DNA of 64,000 nt from Zychaea mexicana (Eukaryota > Mucoromycota > Mucoromycetes > Mucorales > Lichtheimiaceae), in assembly GCF_025766255.1 (NCBI RefSeq), contig NW_026516665.1:806001-870000 (forward strand), written 5' to 3'. The translations under genes and the position numbers were made by a program. Below are positions 25,314 to 37,319 of this stretch, piece by piece. Position 1 is the stretch's first letter; each line of letters starts with the position of its first letter. The notes under the pieces are model-generated. The model was given only the letters and a program-made list of their open reading frames with translations. It was not told the DNA's origin and did not search any database.

Positions 25314-27491
25314 CTATTCAGGCTCATATGGTATTGTTGTTGCTACTATACAGTACCATAGGTTTTTCTTGGATTTGTAGTTTGATTTGAATGTGGGTAT
25401 ATACCGCGCTCCTCTTTCGTATAGCCGTTTTACAAGCTTCATAAATCTATCATCGTCCGGTACAGTCATGGTAGACCCGAGCAGTGTTATACATTGATCG
25501 AATTCACCTGTCAACAGTTGATCTATAGGGAGCAATTGTTAATTGACCTATCACAGTATGTTCCAGAAGGAATACCATCTATTTCTTCCTTCTTACATGT
25601 ACACCACTTATACCTTGATGTGTTTTTAAAAGAGCAATGGCCACAAAATAAAATATATCAAAACCGACAAGGAAATATACATCCCATATCCGCAATAACG
25701 TTTGATAGGATACAACACCACCAGTAAACAAAGTGATGTACCAACGAGTGGCGTAGGCGTCGCTGCTCAACCCCACATTCATCTAGATATAGAAGCATTG
25801 GGATTGGATGAGCTCTGAACAGTCATCTTTTTTACAATCTCTCGCGAAAGCAGATCCTTACCAAATGATGGTGTAATTTCGGCATATAGCGTTCCACGAG
25901 CTGTTCCTGGATGTAGAAACTCTCCATCAATGCCGGAAACCCTGCAATGAACAAGTCATGCAATCCATCACGGAGAAACATGTGAACCAATGCTGTAAAA
26001 GATCTCTACAACGAGAGTGAGGAAGCGTGAGTGTGTACAGTCGTATTCACCATTATTGTTTAGGGAGTGTTATTCCTTCTTTACACCTAGTCACAAAAGC
26101 TTGGTTAGATACAAACCTCCTCTTCGCAATACATCAGTAGCATTGCGACAATATTTGTCATTCCCTGACAATACCCCACTTCGGTATCAAATCCTGAAAA
26201 AGCGCGCAGAACGTTGAATAAAGCACGTTGGCTATACCAAGAAATTAAGCATTCTTGTAGTTCTAAGCCTTCCTACACCCACAAAAACTCCTGGCATCTC
26301 CCACTAAATACACTTACCCCTGCCCGTATCGTTGGCGGAACATGATATGACCGTGCATCGTCCTTGCTATGTCAAGATCGATTTGACGCTCATGCTGGGA
26401 CGGCTTTGACAGTAGAGACTAAAGCAAGCAGCAGGAAAACCCCGACATGCACACCTGGGATCAGCATAATTCTCGCACAAACGAATGAGCTGCAGAAAGA
26501 ATATAGGATATACTTATGTACCTTGTACTGTTCACGTAGCTCTTCATCATCTTCGGCAGTACGCAGCCCGTCTGTGCATAAAAAGTACCTGGGTGCAGAT
26601 GTGTGTTGTGAGTATGGTCGAAGGGGAATTCGTTAGAAGGGCTTATGCTCAAATGCTTTTTATCTAAGCCTCGCTATAAATACCATGCATCTCTCCGCCA
26701 GCAATCCGGTATACCCTTGAATATACGTTTTACGAACTAAGTCAAAGCAAACGAGATGAAACACAAGGATTCCCCTCACACGTCAATATAGCGAAATGCT
26801 GAAATTTCTCACAGGTAAAATCTTCTGGAATACCTTATGGTTTCTTTTGAATATGTGGAGATCCTCGCCATTCAAACGCGTATGTTCGGCCATACGAGCC
26901 CATTTAGTAGAGCGTTCAACTTCTTTCTGTGCCTGTCTGCAGGGTGGTTACTATACTTTTTCACTTGCATTTTTTCTTCTTCGTGCATAAAATAATCAGG
27001 CACATACTCTGCATTGGGTTGCTGTGTTGAATTCTCTACTAGAAATCCATATCTACAATAATAGCGGTCAGACCAAGAGTGTGAATGAACCCTCGGAGCC
27101 AAAACGTCCGTCGTCCTTCTTTCTTTGTGCGTATCCCCCACTCTGTAGTGAAATGCAGCATAGCATACCTGTCTGCCATGGTAAACCATTTTTCCATTTC
27201 ACCCTCCAGGTCTGGCACGACTGGAGGTGGTGCTTGATAGCTTTTGCGAATCTCATTGGCACGATTCTTTCTGGTCGTCGGCGGTTGGCCACTTGACTCT
27301 TGTCCGTTGATACTCAGTCGATCTTGGTCACGTTCGATGTTGTCTGGAAGAGGGAGTCGTGTACAAGAGCCCTGTGTTTTTATTGAGGTTCCGGCAGTGA
27401 GCTCTGTAAAATCGGTGTCCGATGATACATTAGTCAGTTGGGAAGCCAGTGTTGGCATGGCAGCGGTGGTGGTGTCAGTAGATTCAGTCAT
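25314..27491 (-). CDS. TBC-domain Rab GTPase-activating protein
   Basis: Ten exons (27169-27491, 26965-27052, 26834-26932, 26684-26715, 26522-26588, 26318-26418, 26117-26231, 25862-26005, 25614-25782, 25314-25522) give about 448 residues. The first ~140 residues are Thr/Ser-rich and disordered. The TBC domain starts at [11 protein letters not shown] and contains the arginine-finger motif [28 protein letters not shown], and the glutamine-finger motif GYCQGM, both needed for catalysis, then [17 protein letters not shown] and [15 protein letters not shown]. Such proteins speed GTP hydrolysis on Rab GTPases in membrane traffic. The catalytic Arg and Gln are both present. The closest Rab cannot be read from sequence. 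It shares a 217 bp divergent promoter with the MDV1-like gene. Exon 6 start (TTTAG|TCTCTACTG) was chosen because it restores [10 protein letters not shown]. Confidence 0.87.
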
Positions 27492-27708
27492 AGAAGAAGA
27501 AGCATGAAATTCGGAGAGAGTGTGTGAGAGCGGAGGGGACTCTCAAATTTGAGCTGCAGTTCAGCCTGCCTATATAATCATCATGGCAACAAAAAAAACA
27601 GCTGGACATACGTCAAAACCCCGCTGCTTATTCCATCTTGCTTTGCGCTAAACAAGTCCCTAGAGCTCATTCTCTTTGCCTCTTTCTTTATTTCCCTTCT
27701 CCCCTTCA

Positions 27709-30401
27709 ATGTCAACGAAGGAGACTTCACGCCGCACCAGAAACAATGACCAGGGAGCAGTTTCAACGCGGATGAGCAGTCTCAACTACTCGTCAACTGC
27801 TCTGGTTGGCACGGCGCGTGATAAGGCGTTCGGAGTAGCGCAAGCAGCGCGAGACTTTCTTACACCTTCGTCGTTTCCTGACTGGACTGCTCCACTTACC
27901 CATCTCGAATCTCTCACTACGGTCATGTTTAGCCCATTGGCTGCACACCCGGTCTATCAAAGCGAATCGCTTGCCAGAGCTTTACAACTAATGCAACAAC
28001 AACAACGTCAACGTACGTCTTCATCGCAATCCGGCTCAACGGTGAGCTCTGAGCTCGTCCTTCAGGGAGCCCGGCAAGCTTGGCCCTCGAGCTCCGAACT
28101 GCTTAAGGCCGAGATACCCGAATCCAACGCACCGCTTTCGTTGTTCCAAGGCTTCGCTGCAACGTATCCTTCGCTTGCAAACTCTAATCCTGCACCTACT
28201 TCACACAAGCGGTCACGCAACCGACGGAAAAAGCATGGTGGTTCGTCAAGCAGTATTGCTGATGGTGGTAAGAACGCAAGCTTCATCGTTACATAACTTT
28301 CAAATGACAAGAACAAAAGAAACGTCTAACATGCCTCTTTGTTTATTGTAACTTTCTAGAGACAGGCAGATCATTAACACAGAAAATTGCTGACAGGGAG
28401 CAGAAGATGCGAGAGAGTAATAAGTTACAGAAGCAAAAGGTAGTGAATTCTAAAGTCACCAAAACTAAAGGGTGTTCATATACTGTCGCGAACAATGTAT
28501 GACGGCTAACGATTTCTCGTTGACTAGTCTTCAACAGCAAACGAAATCAACCAGATCAATATGCAAATAGAGGAACTCGTCAACAAACGCAAGTCATTAG
28601 AAACGAAATGGGCGAAACTAGAGGCAAAGGAACAGCAGCTTTTATTGACCAGTGAGTGGTGGTGTTTAAATGAAGGAGGCTGCGGAAAGGACGATAAGGA
28701 GGAGAAACAGAACTAGAGCTTAACCAACCTATTTTTGTCTGTTTGCCAGTCGATGCCCTCAATGGATCAATCGTTGCTGTTGAGGAAGATGGTCGTGACA
28801 GCGACGCGGCCAGTTCAAGAACCGGGATACAAGACGAGGCAGATTCGGAGGATGAGATATATGAACGTGGAACATGCTACAAGGTTACACATGCGGCAAA
28901 AACGAATCACCAACTAAACAAGAGTACTATTTGTGCTAACAAACAACCAAACTTTGTTTGCTGTAGACGCTCGAGGGACATGCCGACGATGTACTTTGCG
29001 TAGACTTCAACCATCCAAAAGGCATTCTGGTGTCATCGTCCATGGATGGTACAGTAAGGGCATGGGATCTCCATCGCAACCGTTGCCTTGGCAGTCTGGA
29101 AGGACACACGAGTCTAGTCCGATGCATGCAGCTTGACAACGCCTGTTTATTGACCGGTTCGGAGGACGGATCCATCAAGCAATGGAACTTGACTGCAATT
29201 TCCCCCGCACCAACACCATCATCGACTAGCTCTGCTGCTACCTCGGCTGTTTCGAGCGGACGAAGCTCGCCCGAGTTAGCGTCTAATGATGACAACATGC
29301 TCCCCGTTTTAAATGATTGCTGCGTTGGAAACCTTGAAGGCCACCATGCTGAAGTGACAGCTCTATTTTCGGATCAAACAATGGCGGTAAGCATTGGTTA
29401 CTTGACTTTTACAGAAGGAATGGAGGGATATGCCTGGTATATTGAAATGCTTATTCTATTGAAACAGGTTTCTGGTGCCAACGATAAAACAATGAAACAG
29501 TGGGATTTAGAGACACAGCAATGTGTGTTGACTCTAGACGTAATGTGGGCGAGCAATTCTGCGGGCAGTGGCTCTTCCTCTTCCGGGTGGCGCGCCATGA
29601 AATCACTCGATCAATGGTCGTTGGATGGACTACACAGCTTCTTCGAACCGAGCAACTTTGTAGGTGCACTTCAGTTCTGGAATTTCGCTCTGGCAAGCGG
29701 TACCATCGATGGAAAGCTACGGATGTGGGATTGTAAGTTATTTTTGTACTAATTTTTTCTTTCTTTTGAGTATTGATGCTTAAGTGATTCGATTTCTATA
29801 CTATAGTACGAACAGGACAGGCCCATCGGACACTTCCTGGACACACAGGTACATAAGCGATACATTCTACCATGGAGAAGGAACTGAAGACTCATTACTA
29901 TGTGCTCATGTTATGATTAGGCCCCATCACATGCTTACAGTTTGATGAAGTACATCTTGTCAGCGGCAGTGCCGACAAAACAATACGCGTAAGTTCAACC
30001 TGTTCTTTCTTATTACTCTCCCTTCAACAACTTCTCGCGACTTACATGAATTATATCTGTAACACAATTAAAATCAGATTTGGGATTTACGGACTGGTTC
30101 CGTGTTTGACACACTAAATTATTCATGTCCGGTATCGTCACTTCAGTTTGACGCAAGCCGGATAATCAGCTCAAATACTACAGAGAATATCGATGTAAGT
30201 AATAGCGACACTCAAAAAGCGGAGATGCGTGATGAAATAACTCATCTGTATGTAACCGTGTTTTTGTAGATTTATAACCGGACATCGTTCCAACATACAA
30301 CCTTACAAGGTCATACCGGACCAGTAAATTCCGTGCGCTTCCGCGATGGCGTTTTAGCCAGTGGATCCAGCGATGGCGTGGTCAAGCTTTGGGCACTGTA
30401 A
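27709..30401 (+). CDS. MDV1: Mdv1/Caf4-like WD40 mitochondrial fission adaptor
   Basis: Ten exons (27709-28267, 28360-28439, 28528-28651, 28750-28883, 28967-29386, 29468-29732, 29807-29848, 29921-29988, 30078-30194, 30270-30401) give 646 residues. The order is an N-terminal extension (1-190), a coiled coil (about 215-255, [19 protein letters not shown]), an acidic linker, then a WD40 propeller (about 300-646) with [41 protein letters not shown] and [11 protein letters not shown] repeats ending KLWAL. This layout and length match yeast Mdv1 (714 residues), which links Fis1 on the mitochondrial outer membrane to the dynamin Dnm1. A stretch of Ser/Thr/Pro interrupts the second and third blades, as in the family. 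Upstream in-frame codons exist, but 27709 is the first ATG in context. Confidence 0.85.
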
Positions 30402-30693
30402 TAAACTAATCAATTAATAATAAAAAAACAGTTAGAAAAACTCGCGTGTCGTGTCGTGTTGTTTGCCGTGCTTTGTTCTGGTGACATTTATTAGTAAGGT
30501 GAGCATTGATGAGGTTGCACACTATATGCATAATCAACCCCAGAATCGCGCGTTTGCAGCCAACAAAGGCAAAACGCGCCCTATTTGGAAAGGTGTTATG
30601 GGCCCCGCGCGTGCGCTTCCGTTCATAAACGTTTTTCGCCGAAAGTACGGAAACGCAGTTGGTGTTGTCCCTTTTTCCACTATTTACTTTCCC

Positions 30694-33554
30694 ATGGCAT
30701 ACCAAGCTTCTTGGGTGCTCATTTTAGGCGCATTATTTTTTAATGCTATGGTGAGCGGACGCTCACTGCAACCACTTGATGTCATTTCCATGCCTCGGCC
30801 TGGCAGTGCTTCCGTTTCCCCTAGCGGACATCTGGCCGTCTATGCGCAGTCTGTATACAACGTTGACGAAGATCAAGTAATGCAAGAGAGAGACAGACTC
30901 AGTGAAGTGAAGCCATACAATTCGTTGAAAAGCTAACATGACACCTCCATGGCTCAATCCTAATGTAGAGCGCAAGCAACTTGGAGTTAATTGGACTCGA
31001 CACAAACAGACGTTCCAAACTGACTTCACCCAAACTTGGCGCTTCGCAAAGCGAACCCTTTTTCCTTGACGATCAGCACATTGCTTACTTTGAGCATCGT
31101 GAAAGCGAGGCTGTTAATCAGCTATACGTGGTTGACGTCGAAGGTAAAAAGGAAGCTTATCAGCTGACCAACTTTTCTATCGACTTTGCCAACGTCAAGT
31201 AAGATTTAAGGAAGGATTATTATCTGCAATCTGTTCGGATATTAAGATATGCATGATTTTTTTCGGTTGATTTATTTCTAGGTATAATGCAAAGAAGCAA
31301 GTGCTTGTCTTTTCCGCCTCAGTGTATCCAGATGAACCTACTTTGGATGGTACAAAAGCCAAAGACCAAAAACTGAAGGAAACAAAGAAAGATTCCGGCG
31401 TTGCTTATGATCATTTGATGGTTCGGTAAGTTCTCGTACATTCTGATCGACAACAGAAAAAGATAAACATGAATATGTACTCCAAATCTAATCGATGCAA
31501 TTCTCTGTTTAACGGTTGATAGTCACTGGGATGAATTCAGAGCGGAAAAGAAGAGCAACCTTTTCGCAGTTCAGATGGATGTCACGGAAGAAGGTCGCTA
31601 CAAGATTTCTGAAGAACCACGCAATCTCTTGGCTGGAAGCGATTTGGTACGTGAAAAAGAAAGTATTCAAATGAATGGATGATGACGATCACTGTAATAA
31701 TGCAAACTTCAGGAATCTCCTAGTCCTCCTTTTGGAGACAAGTCTGATTATGACATCTCACCTGATGGTAAATTGGAAAACCAACCCATCTCCCACTCCC
31801 GGTATAGTTGTTTTTGAGTATCTTCGTGCTAAGTTGCGGTTTTTTTGTAATAGGCGAGGAATTAGCTTTCCTATCAAAAATCCAAACCCCTGACAACGCC
31901 TGGCAAACTTCAAAGCACGTCTATATTGTCCCACTTACTGGAAACTCGAGACCCATTGCCTTGAACGCAGATATTCCCGCCACTTCTTCCTCTCCTAAAT
32001 ATGCTCCTTCTGGATCTTTGGCTTACCTCCAAATGCTCACACCTCAATACGAATCTGACCGCAACCGTATCGTGATATACGATCGCAACATCGGCCATCG
32101 CACATATTTGGTCGAAAACTGGGACAGAAGCCCTTCAGAATTGGCATTTTCGCCTGATTCCTCCAAGCTGTATGTTGTGGCCGAAGAATACGGACGTGAA
32201 AAGATCTTTGCTATCGATATCGCTACTGAGCAGATCCAGACTCTCACTGAAGAACACGCTGCATCTGGAATTTCTGTGTTGCCTTCTGGATCTTTGGTGT
32301 TCTCTGTCAACTCAATGAACTTTCCCAACGTCGTGCACACCTTTAACGCAACGTCAGGTTTGGTACAATCTACTGGTGTTACTGACGACCTGTTTAATGC
32401 TCTGAGCGTACTGGACCTACAAAAACCTGAGGAATTCGAATTCACTGGCGCTCTTGGTGACCGTGTGCATGGTTGGTTGATCAAGCCACCAAATTTCGAC
32501 TCGAATGCTAAATATCCTGTTGCATTTTTGATTCACGGTGGTCCTCAGGGTGCTTGGACTGATAGCTGGTTAGTGTCCCGAGTTGCTCCTCTTTATATTA
32601 TTATTCCTTTTAGGGTGAACTTTAGATATTAACAAGTTATCAATGGCTTTAAGGTCGACGCGCTGGAACCCACAAGTGTTCGCTGGTGCTGGATTTGTTA
32701 CCGTTGCTATTAACCCTCATGGATCCACTGGTAATTTAGCGATGATCAAGGCTATAATGTAACGTGTACATTATGCTAAACATAAATCTTTCCAACTTGA
32801 TAGGTTATGGTCAAAAATTCTGTGATTCGATCCAATACAATTGGGGCTCTCACCCTTACCATGACCTCGAAAAGGGCCTTGATTATCTTTTCGAAACCTA
32901 TTCATTCTTGGATGCCGACCGTTTGGCCGGCTTGGGCGCATCATACGGTGGATATATGATTAACTGGTTAAACTCCCATAGCAAACGCTTCCGAGCCTTA
33001 GTGAACCATGATGGCATGTTTTCCACCGTGAACACCTACTATACGACTGACGAGCTCTACTTCCCCGAACGAGAGGTAAAATTCATTGTGGTATTGTGAA
33101 TGCTGTATGAGCAATGAATTTACTCATACTACTTTTGATAAACAACATGTAGTTCGGTGGAGTTCCTTTCAACCCTCTTCATCGCGTTATCTATGAGCGA
33201 TGGTCGCCTTCGAACTATGTCCAAAATTGGCGCACTCCTACTCTCGTCATCCACAGTAAGTTACCTGTGTTTCTTTTCCCCGATCACATTAGTTACTAAT
33301 GGTGGGTATCCGTCTATATAGGTGGCCGTGACTATCGACTTGTTGATGGTGAAGGTCTGGCTACATTCACTGCTCTTCAGCGCCAAGGTATTCCTTCTCG
33401 TTTGCTATATTTCCCGGATGAGAGTCATTGGGTGTTGCGCCCAGCCAACTCGATCCGCTGGCACAAGGAAGTGCTCGACTGGATCATTGAATGGACAAAG
33501 GAGACGAAAGAGACGACACCATTCAATTATCAAAAGCCAGGAATGTATCTGTAG
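30694..33554 (+). CDS. Dipeptidyl-peptidase 5 (S9C), secreted
   Basis: Ten exons (30694-30876, 30969-31198, 31282-31425, 31523-31646, 31713-31767, 31854-32568, 32654-32730, 32804-33075, 33153-33255, 33322-33554) give 711 residues. A signal peptide is clear: MAYQASWVLILGALFFNAMVSG. A beta-propeller with repeated SPDSSKLYV / SGSLVFSV type blades precedes an alpha/beta-hydrolase domain with [21 protein letters not shown], the nucleophile motif GLGASYGGYM (Ser near 556), the Asp in HSGRDYRL (near 638) and the His in DESHWVLRP (near 670). The triad is complete. This matches fungal DPP V, which releases X-Ala and similar dipeptides outside the cell. Alternative: an acylaminoacyl-peptidase of the same family, but the signal peptide favours DPP5. 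Confidence 0.92.
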
Positions 33555-33989
33555 AAGACAATTGCTATTTCAGTTCTAAATCATCTTTCTTTTTCCCCTT
33601 GTGCTCATATTCGCACTGTGTAAATAAAGGTGCTCGCATCAAACAATGCATAACAAATGAAGTATATCAAAGACAGGCAACTATAATGTACGCTTGACTT
33701 TTCCAGGAACAATGAGCGAAATACATTTGATTTACTGTATGTCTTGGTGTGTATCGTCGAATCAGAATCCAATTTCGCTACCTATTCTTGTTCTTTATTC
33801 TTACGCGACTATGACCTTTATAAATGGGATTTTGACCTTTACAATGGTGCACTATGTACTTAAACTTGATCTTCGCTTGAATGAGAAAGATGACATATAA
33901 ATCGCTGCTTTCCTTTCTATATTTTTTCACATCCACAACAACGTTTATTGATATACCCACATCCCCTTGACTTGATTTTTCACGAAAGA
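33555..33989. other. Intergenic region DPP5 to PRM1
   Basis: About 435 bp holding the DPP5 3' end and the PRM1 promoter. AT-rich; an ATAAATCGC and poly-T tract precede the PRM1 start. No other element is recognised. Confidence 0.4.
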
Positions 33990-35798
33990 ATGCTAAATGT
34001 ATTTGACGAGTACGCGATAGCATGGCTTAACATAGGCACGCTGATTTTTATCCCATTTTTCATCACACTCGCCCAGCTTCGGACAGTAATCCAATCCTCG
34101 ATAGCATCAGCACAGCTTAATGCTCAACATTTCTGTCGAGAAATTGACCACGCCGCATCCCAAGTTGCCAATATCCCTCATATCATGCTTGAGGATTCAA
34201 TCAAAGCCAGCCGCGCCGTCATTGACAGCATCGCTCGCCAACTCATTTTCATGGTCCAAGCATTAGAAGAGATAATTCTGTGGATTATCGGTGCCTACAA
34301 GTCCATGTACAGATGTTTGCTCGGCCTAGCTGTCAACGGAGCGATATCAGCAGTGACCAAAATTGCAGGACCCGTGCAACAAGCAGCAGAAAGCATCCTT
34401 ACTGGATTAGACAAGGGTACCAGTATCATCGGACACCTCATCTCTGGCGATAACGACGAAGACGTTGCGGACAATAGTGTACAACTCGGAAACTGGACCA
34501 GCACTATGCAGGATGTCCAGAACAAAGTGCAAAATTGGACGACAAACGGTGCAGACGATCCGTTCGACCTCATGATTCGGCAGCCATTTGAAAAAATCAA
34601 GCAGCAAATCCATGACAACGTGGTGACGTGGAAACCAGACAACGTACCAACAGCATTTACTGCGCAACAGCAGCAGTTACAGTCAAAAGAATTCTGTGAT
34701 TTGACGGCCATTCAAGACGGGTTGAACTCGGTGCAGCAAAAGCTGTTAACGGTGACGAATATTATTATCGTTCTTATAGTCGTAGCTGCTCTGACTTGCA
34801 TTGTCGTGAACGTCCTCTGGGTTCGATTTCGACACACGTACACCAGTCGACGCATCAGAGATCTTGCATTCACGTTGGTAACCTTGCAGCACAAGTCGGA
34901 TGAATTGCGAAGCGAACGCAAAAGCATCGAACAAAAACTCGAGAGTCTGGGCCATGCGAATCGAAAGCCAGTAATAGCATCCATCATAACAAACGAGAAG
35001 CTCCAACGGCGACCTGTTTTAGCCTGGTGGTTCGACTATCTGACGCATCCTGTGGTTTTTTATTGTTTTCTTACCGGTATTTTGGGTCTTATGATGACTT
35101 TTGTGGCAAGTGCAACGATGCATCAGATATTGGAGAACAATGGCCAGTTCAACACTCTTGTACAACACTGGGCCACAGACCAATCGGGTAGCGCTGCCAT
35201 TCAAGCATTGTCTCATATAGAGTCACAAGCCAACACGCTCAATCAATGGATAGCGAGTTCGGAAGCCAGCATCAATGAACACACTTTTGGCGCTATCCGA
35301 TCAATAGCCTTGTCAGCTAATGATACCATAGGGTTAGTCACTGACCATATTAGTGACTTTGTCAAGCTGACACTTGGCGGTACGGTATTAGAGGAGCCTG
35401 CTAAAGATGTACTAGACTGTCTCTTTATGACAAAAATTGAGCAGCTTGAAAATGGTCTGACCTGGATTGTAAGTGTATAGATCTTTCCTTTGCTCAGCCA
35501 TTCTCCCACCATCGATTGTATATACAGTACTAATTCATGCTTCCGATATCGTTGCATTGTCAAGGCTCAAAACACCTATGTAAACCTGACACGTGTCAGT
35601 GCGCTGGATGCAAAAAACTCGGTGGAACGAAGCTTTTATGCTATTTCCTCTGTATCAGATCTCTTGTCAGTGGTGCAAAAGCAAGTCGACTCGAAACTAC
35701 AACAAGATATCATGCTTTATTCTATAGTTTTGTCATTATGGGGGTTTTGTCTGTGTATTGCTATGGTTCTACAGTTTCAGAAATACATAAAAAAATGA
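33990..35798 (+). CDS. PRM1: Plasma-membrane fusion protein Prm1-like
   Basis: Two exons (33990-35468 and 35565-35798) give 570 residues. There are four or five hydrophobic segments: near 10-35 (WLNIGTLIFIPFFITLAQL), around 265 (IIIVLIVVAALTCIVVNVLW), around 360 (VVFYCFLTGILGLMMTF) and near the C-terminus (IVLSLWGFCLCIAMVL), separated by long hydrophilic helical loops with a conserved cysteine (EFCDL). This topology and size match Prm1, the dikaryotic-fungus protein that stabilises plasma-membrane fusion during mating and hyphal fusion. The start at 33990 is the first in-frame ATG; the frame is open a little further upstream, so an extra N-terminal exon is possible. Sequence conservation in this family is low, so the assignment depends on topology and order of segments. 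Confidence 0.72.
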
Positions 35799-36031
35799 AC
35801 ATTCTGTTGCAGATTAATAGTTTAAAATCGGGTGATATAAATAAGAAAGGCTTATCCGGGTAGTGCAAACAAGGAATTCAAAAGGGATCATCACACCTCC
35901 TCTCGTCCCTTGCTATTGGCAGAAGCGGAACGGAAATTCATCAGGACCGACGAGAGCTGGCGGGCAACGTCGTCACTGCCAGGTGGCACACCACCCTTTT
36001 CTCTCCCTTTCCACAACTTCTTTGTTTCACC

Positions 36032-37026
36032 ATGTTCATCATCAACTGGTTCTACGATGTGTTGGCCTCTTTGGGTAATGTCTAGCTTCAAATTGGAACA
36101 TAAACTTATCCATCAGTGCTAACGAAGACACTTAAAAAACTCTTGTTTCGTTTACACCTTTTTAGGTCTTTTGAACAAGAACGCCAAGATTCTTTTCCTT
36201 GGTCTCGATAACGCAGGCAAGACCACACTTTTGCACATGTTAAAAAATGATCGTCTCGCCACACTGCAACCCACTCTTCACCCCAGTAAGTTGTTTATCT
36301 TGTTATTTTCTGTTTTTAGTAAAGATACGTATGAAGAACATCAACGACAAGAGGGAGCAGAAGGAGACAATGAGAGCTTACATTTAAAAATAAACGCGTT
36401 ATGCTATTCCCTTTTGTTTAGCCTCCGAAGAACTTGCCATTGGTAATGTCAAATTCACAACATATGATTTGGGAGGACATCAGCAGGCGCGTCGATTATG
36501 GCGAGATTATTTCCCAGAAGTGTCTGGCATTGTCTTCCTTGTGGATTCTGCCGATCATCGTCGTTTCCCTGAAGCCAAGGCGGAGCTTGACGTAAGTATC
36601 ACCTCTGTTATTTTCACGAGGAAAAAAAAAAGAAAAGAAAGACTGAATTGTTGTATGTGCGTATGAATGGGGGATATTAGGCACTTTTGGCCATTGAACA
36701 ACTGTCCAACGTTCCTTTCTTGGTCCTTGGCAACAAGATTGATGCTCCCGGTGCCGTGAGTGAGGATGAACTGCGACAGCAGCTCGGCATGTTCCAAACC
36801 ACTGGCAAGGTAAGGCATATGGGGAAAGGGATTGATGCGGTGTAGCACATGCGATAAAGGTGGAGACCGTGTCGTGACAATAATCAACAAACCATCTGCT
36901 GTTGCTGCTATTGTGTAGGGCAAGGTACCCCTTAATGATATCCGACCTATCGAGATCTTCATGTGCTCGGTTGTAATGAGACAGGGCTATGGCGATGGTT
37001 TCCGCTGGTTGTCGCAATATGTATAA
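36032..37026 (+). CDS. SAR1: Small GTPase Sar1 (COPII)
   Basis: Five exons (36032-36074, 36166-36285, 36422-36591, 36681-36809, 36919-37026) give 189 residues, the normal Sar1 length. The N-terminal amphipathic helix [15 protein letters not shown] is present. G motifs: P-loop GLDNAGKT (27-34), Thr switch I in LQPTLHPTSEE, DLGGH in switch II, NKID near 133, and CSV near the end, followed by [13 protein letters not shown], the family's C-terminus. Sar1-GTP starts COPII coat assembly on the ER with Sec23/24. All nucleotide-binding residues are kept. Note the family's substitution DLGGH (His, not Gln) at the catalytic position, as expected. Confidence 0.95.
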
Positions 37027-37319
37027 ATTCACCTTCTTTTTCCCTTCCTGTCTCTCTTTCTTTTTCTCTACACAGCAAAATAAAGTTTTCATTGAAAAAG
37101 ATTGCGCTTGCATCGGTACAAGAATTGTCAAATGTGCGTTTTATATTATGCCGTCTCCATGTCTGGTGGAGATGATGCATCCCGCTGGGTCGAAATTGGG
37201 ATAACTTAGAGGCGCTGCTCGTTGGCATTGCGCTGACTTTTTTTCCCCTTATTTCCTTTTGAGACCTTCGACCTCTCCTCTCTCTTTCTCCACCTCGATT
37301 AAAGAAACAGAAAGTACTC

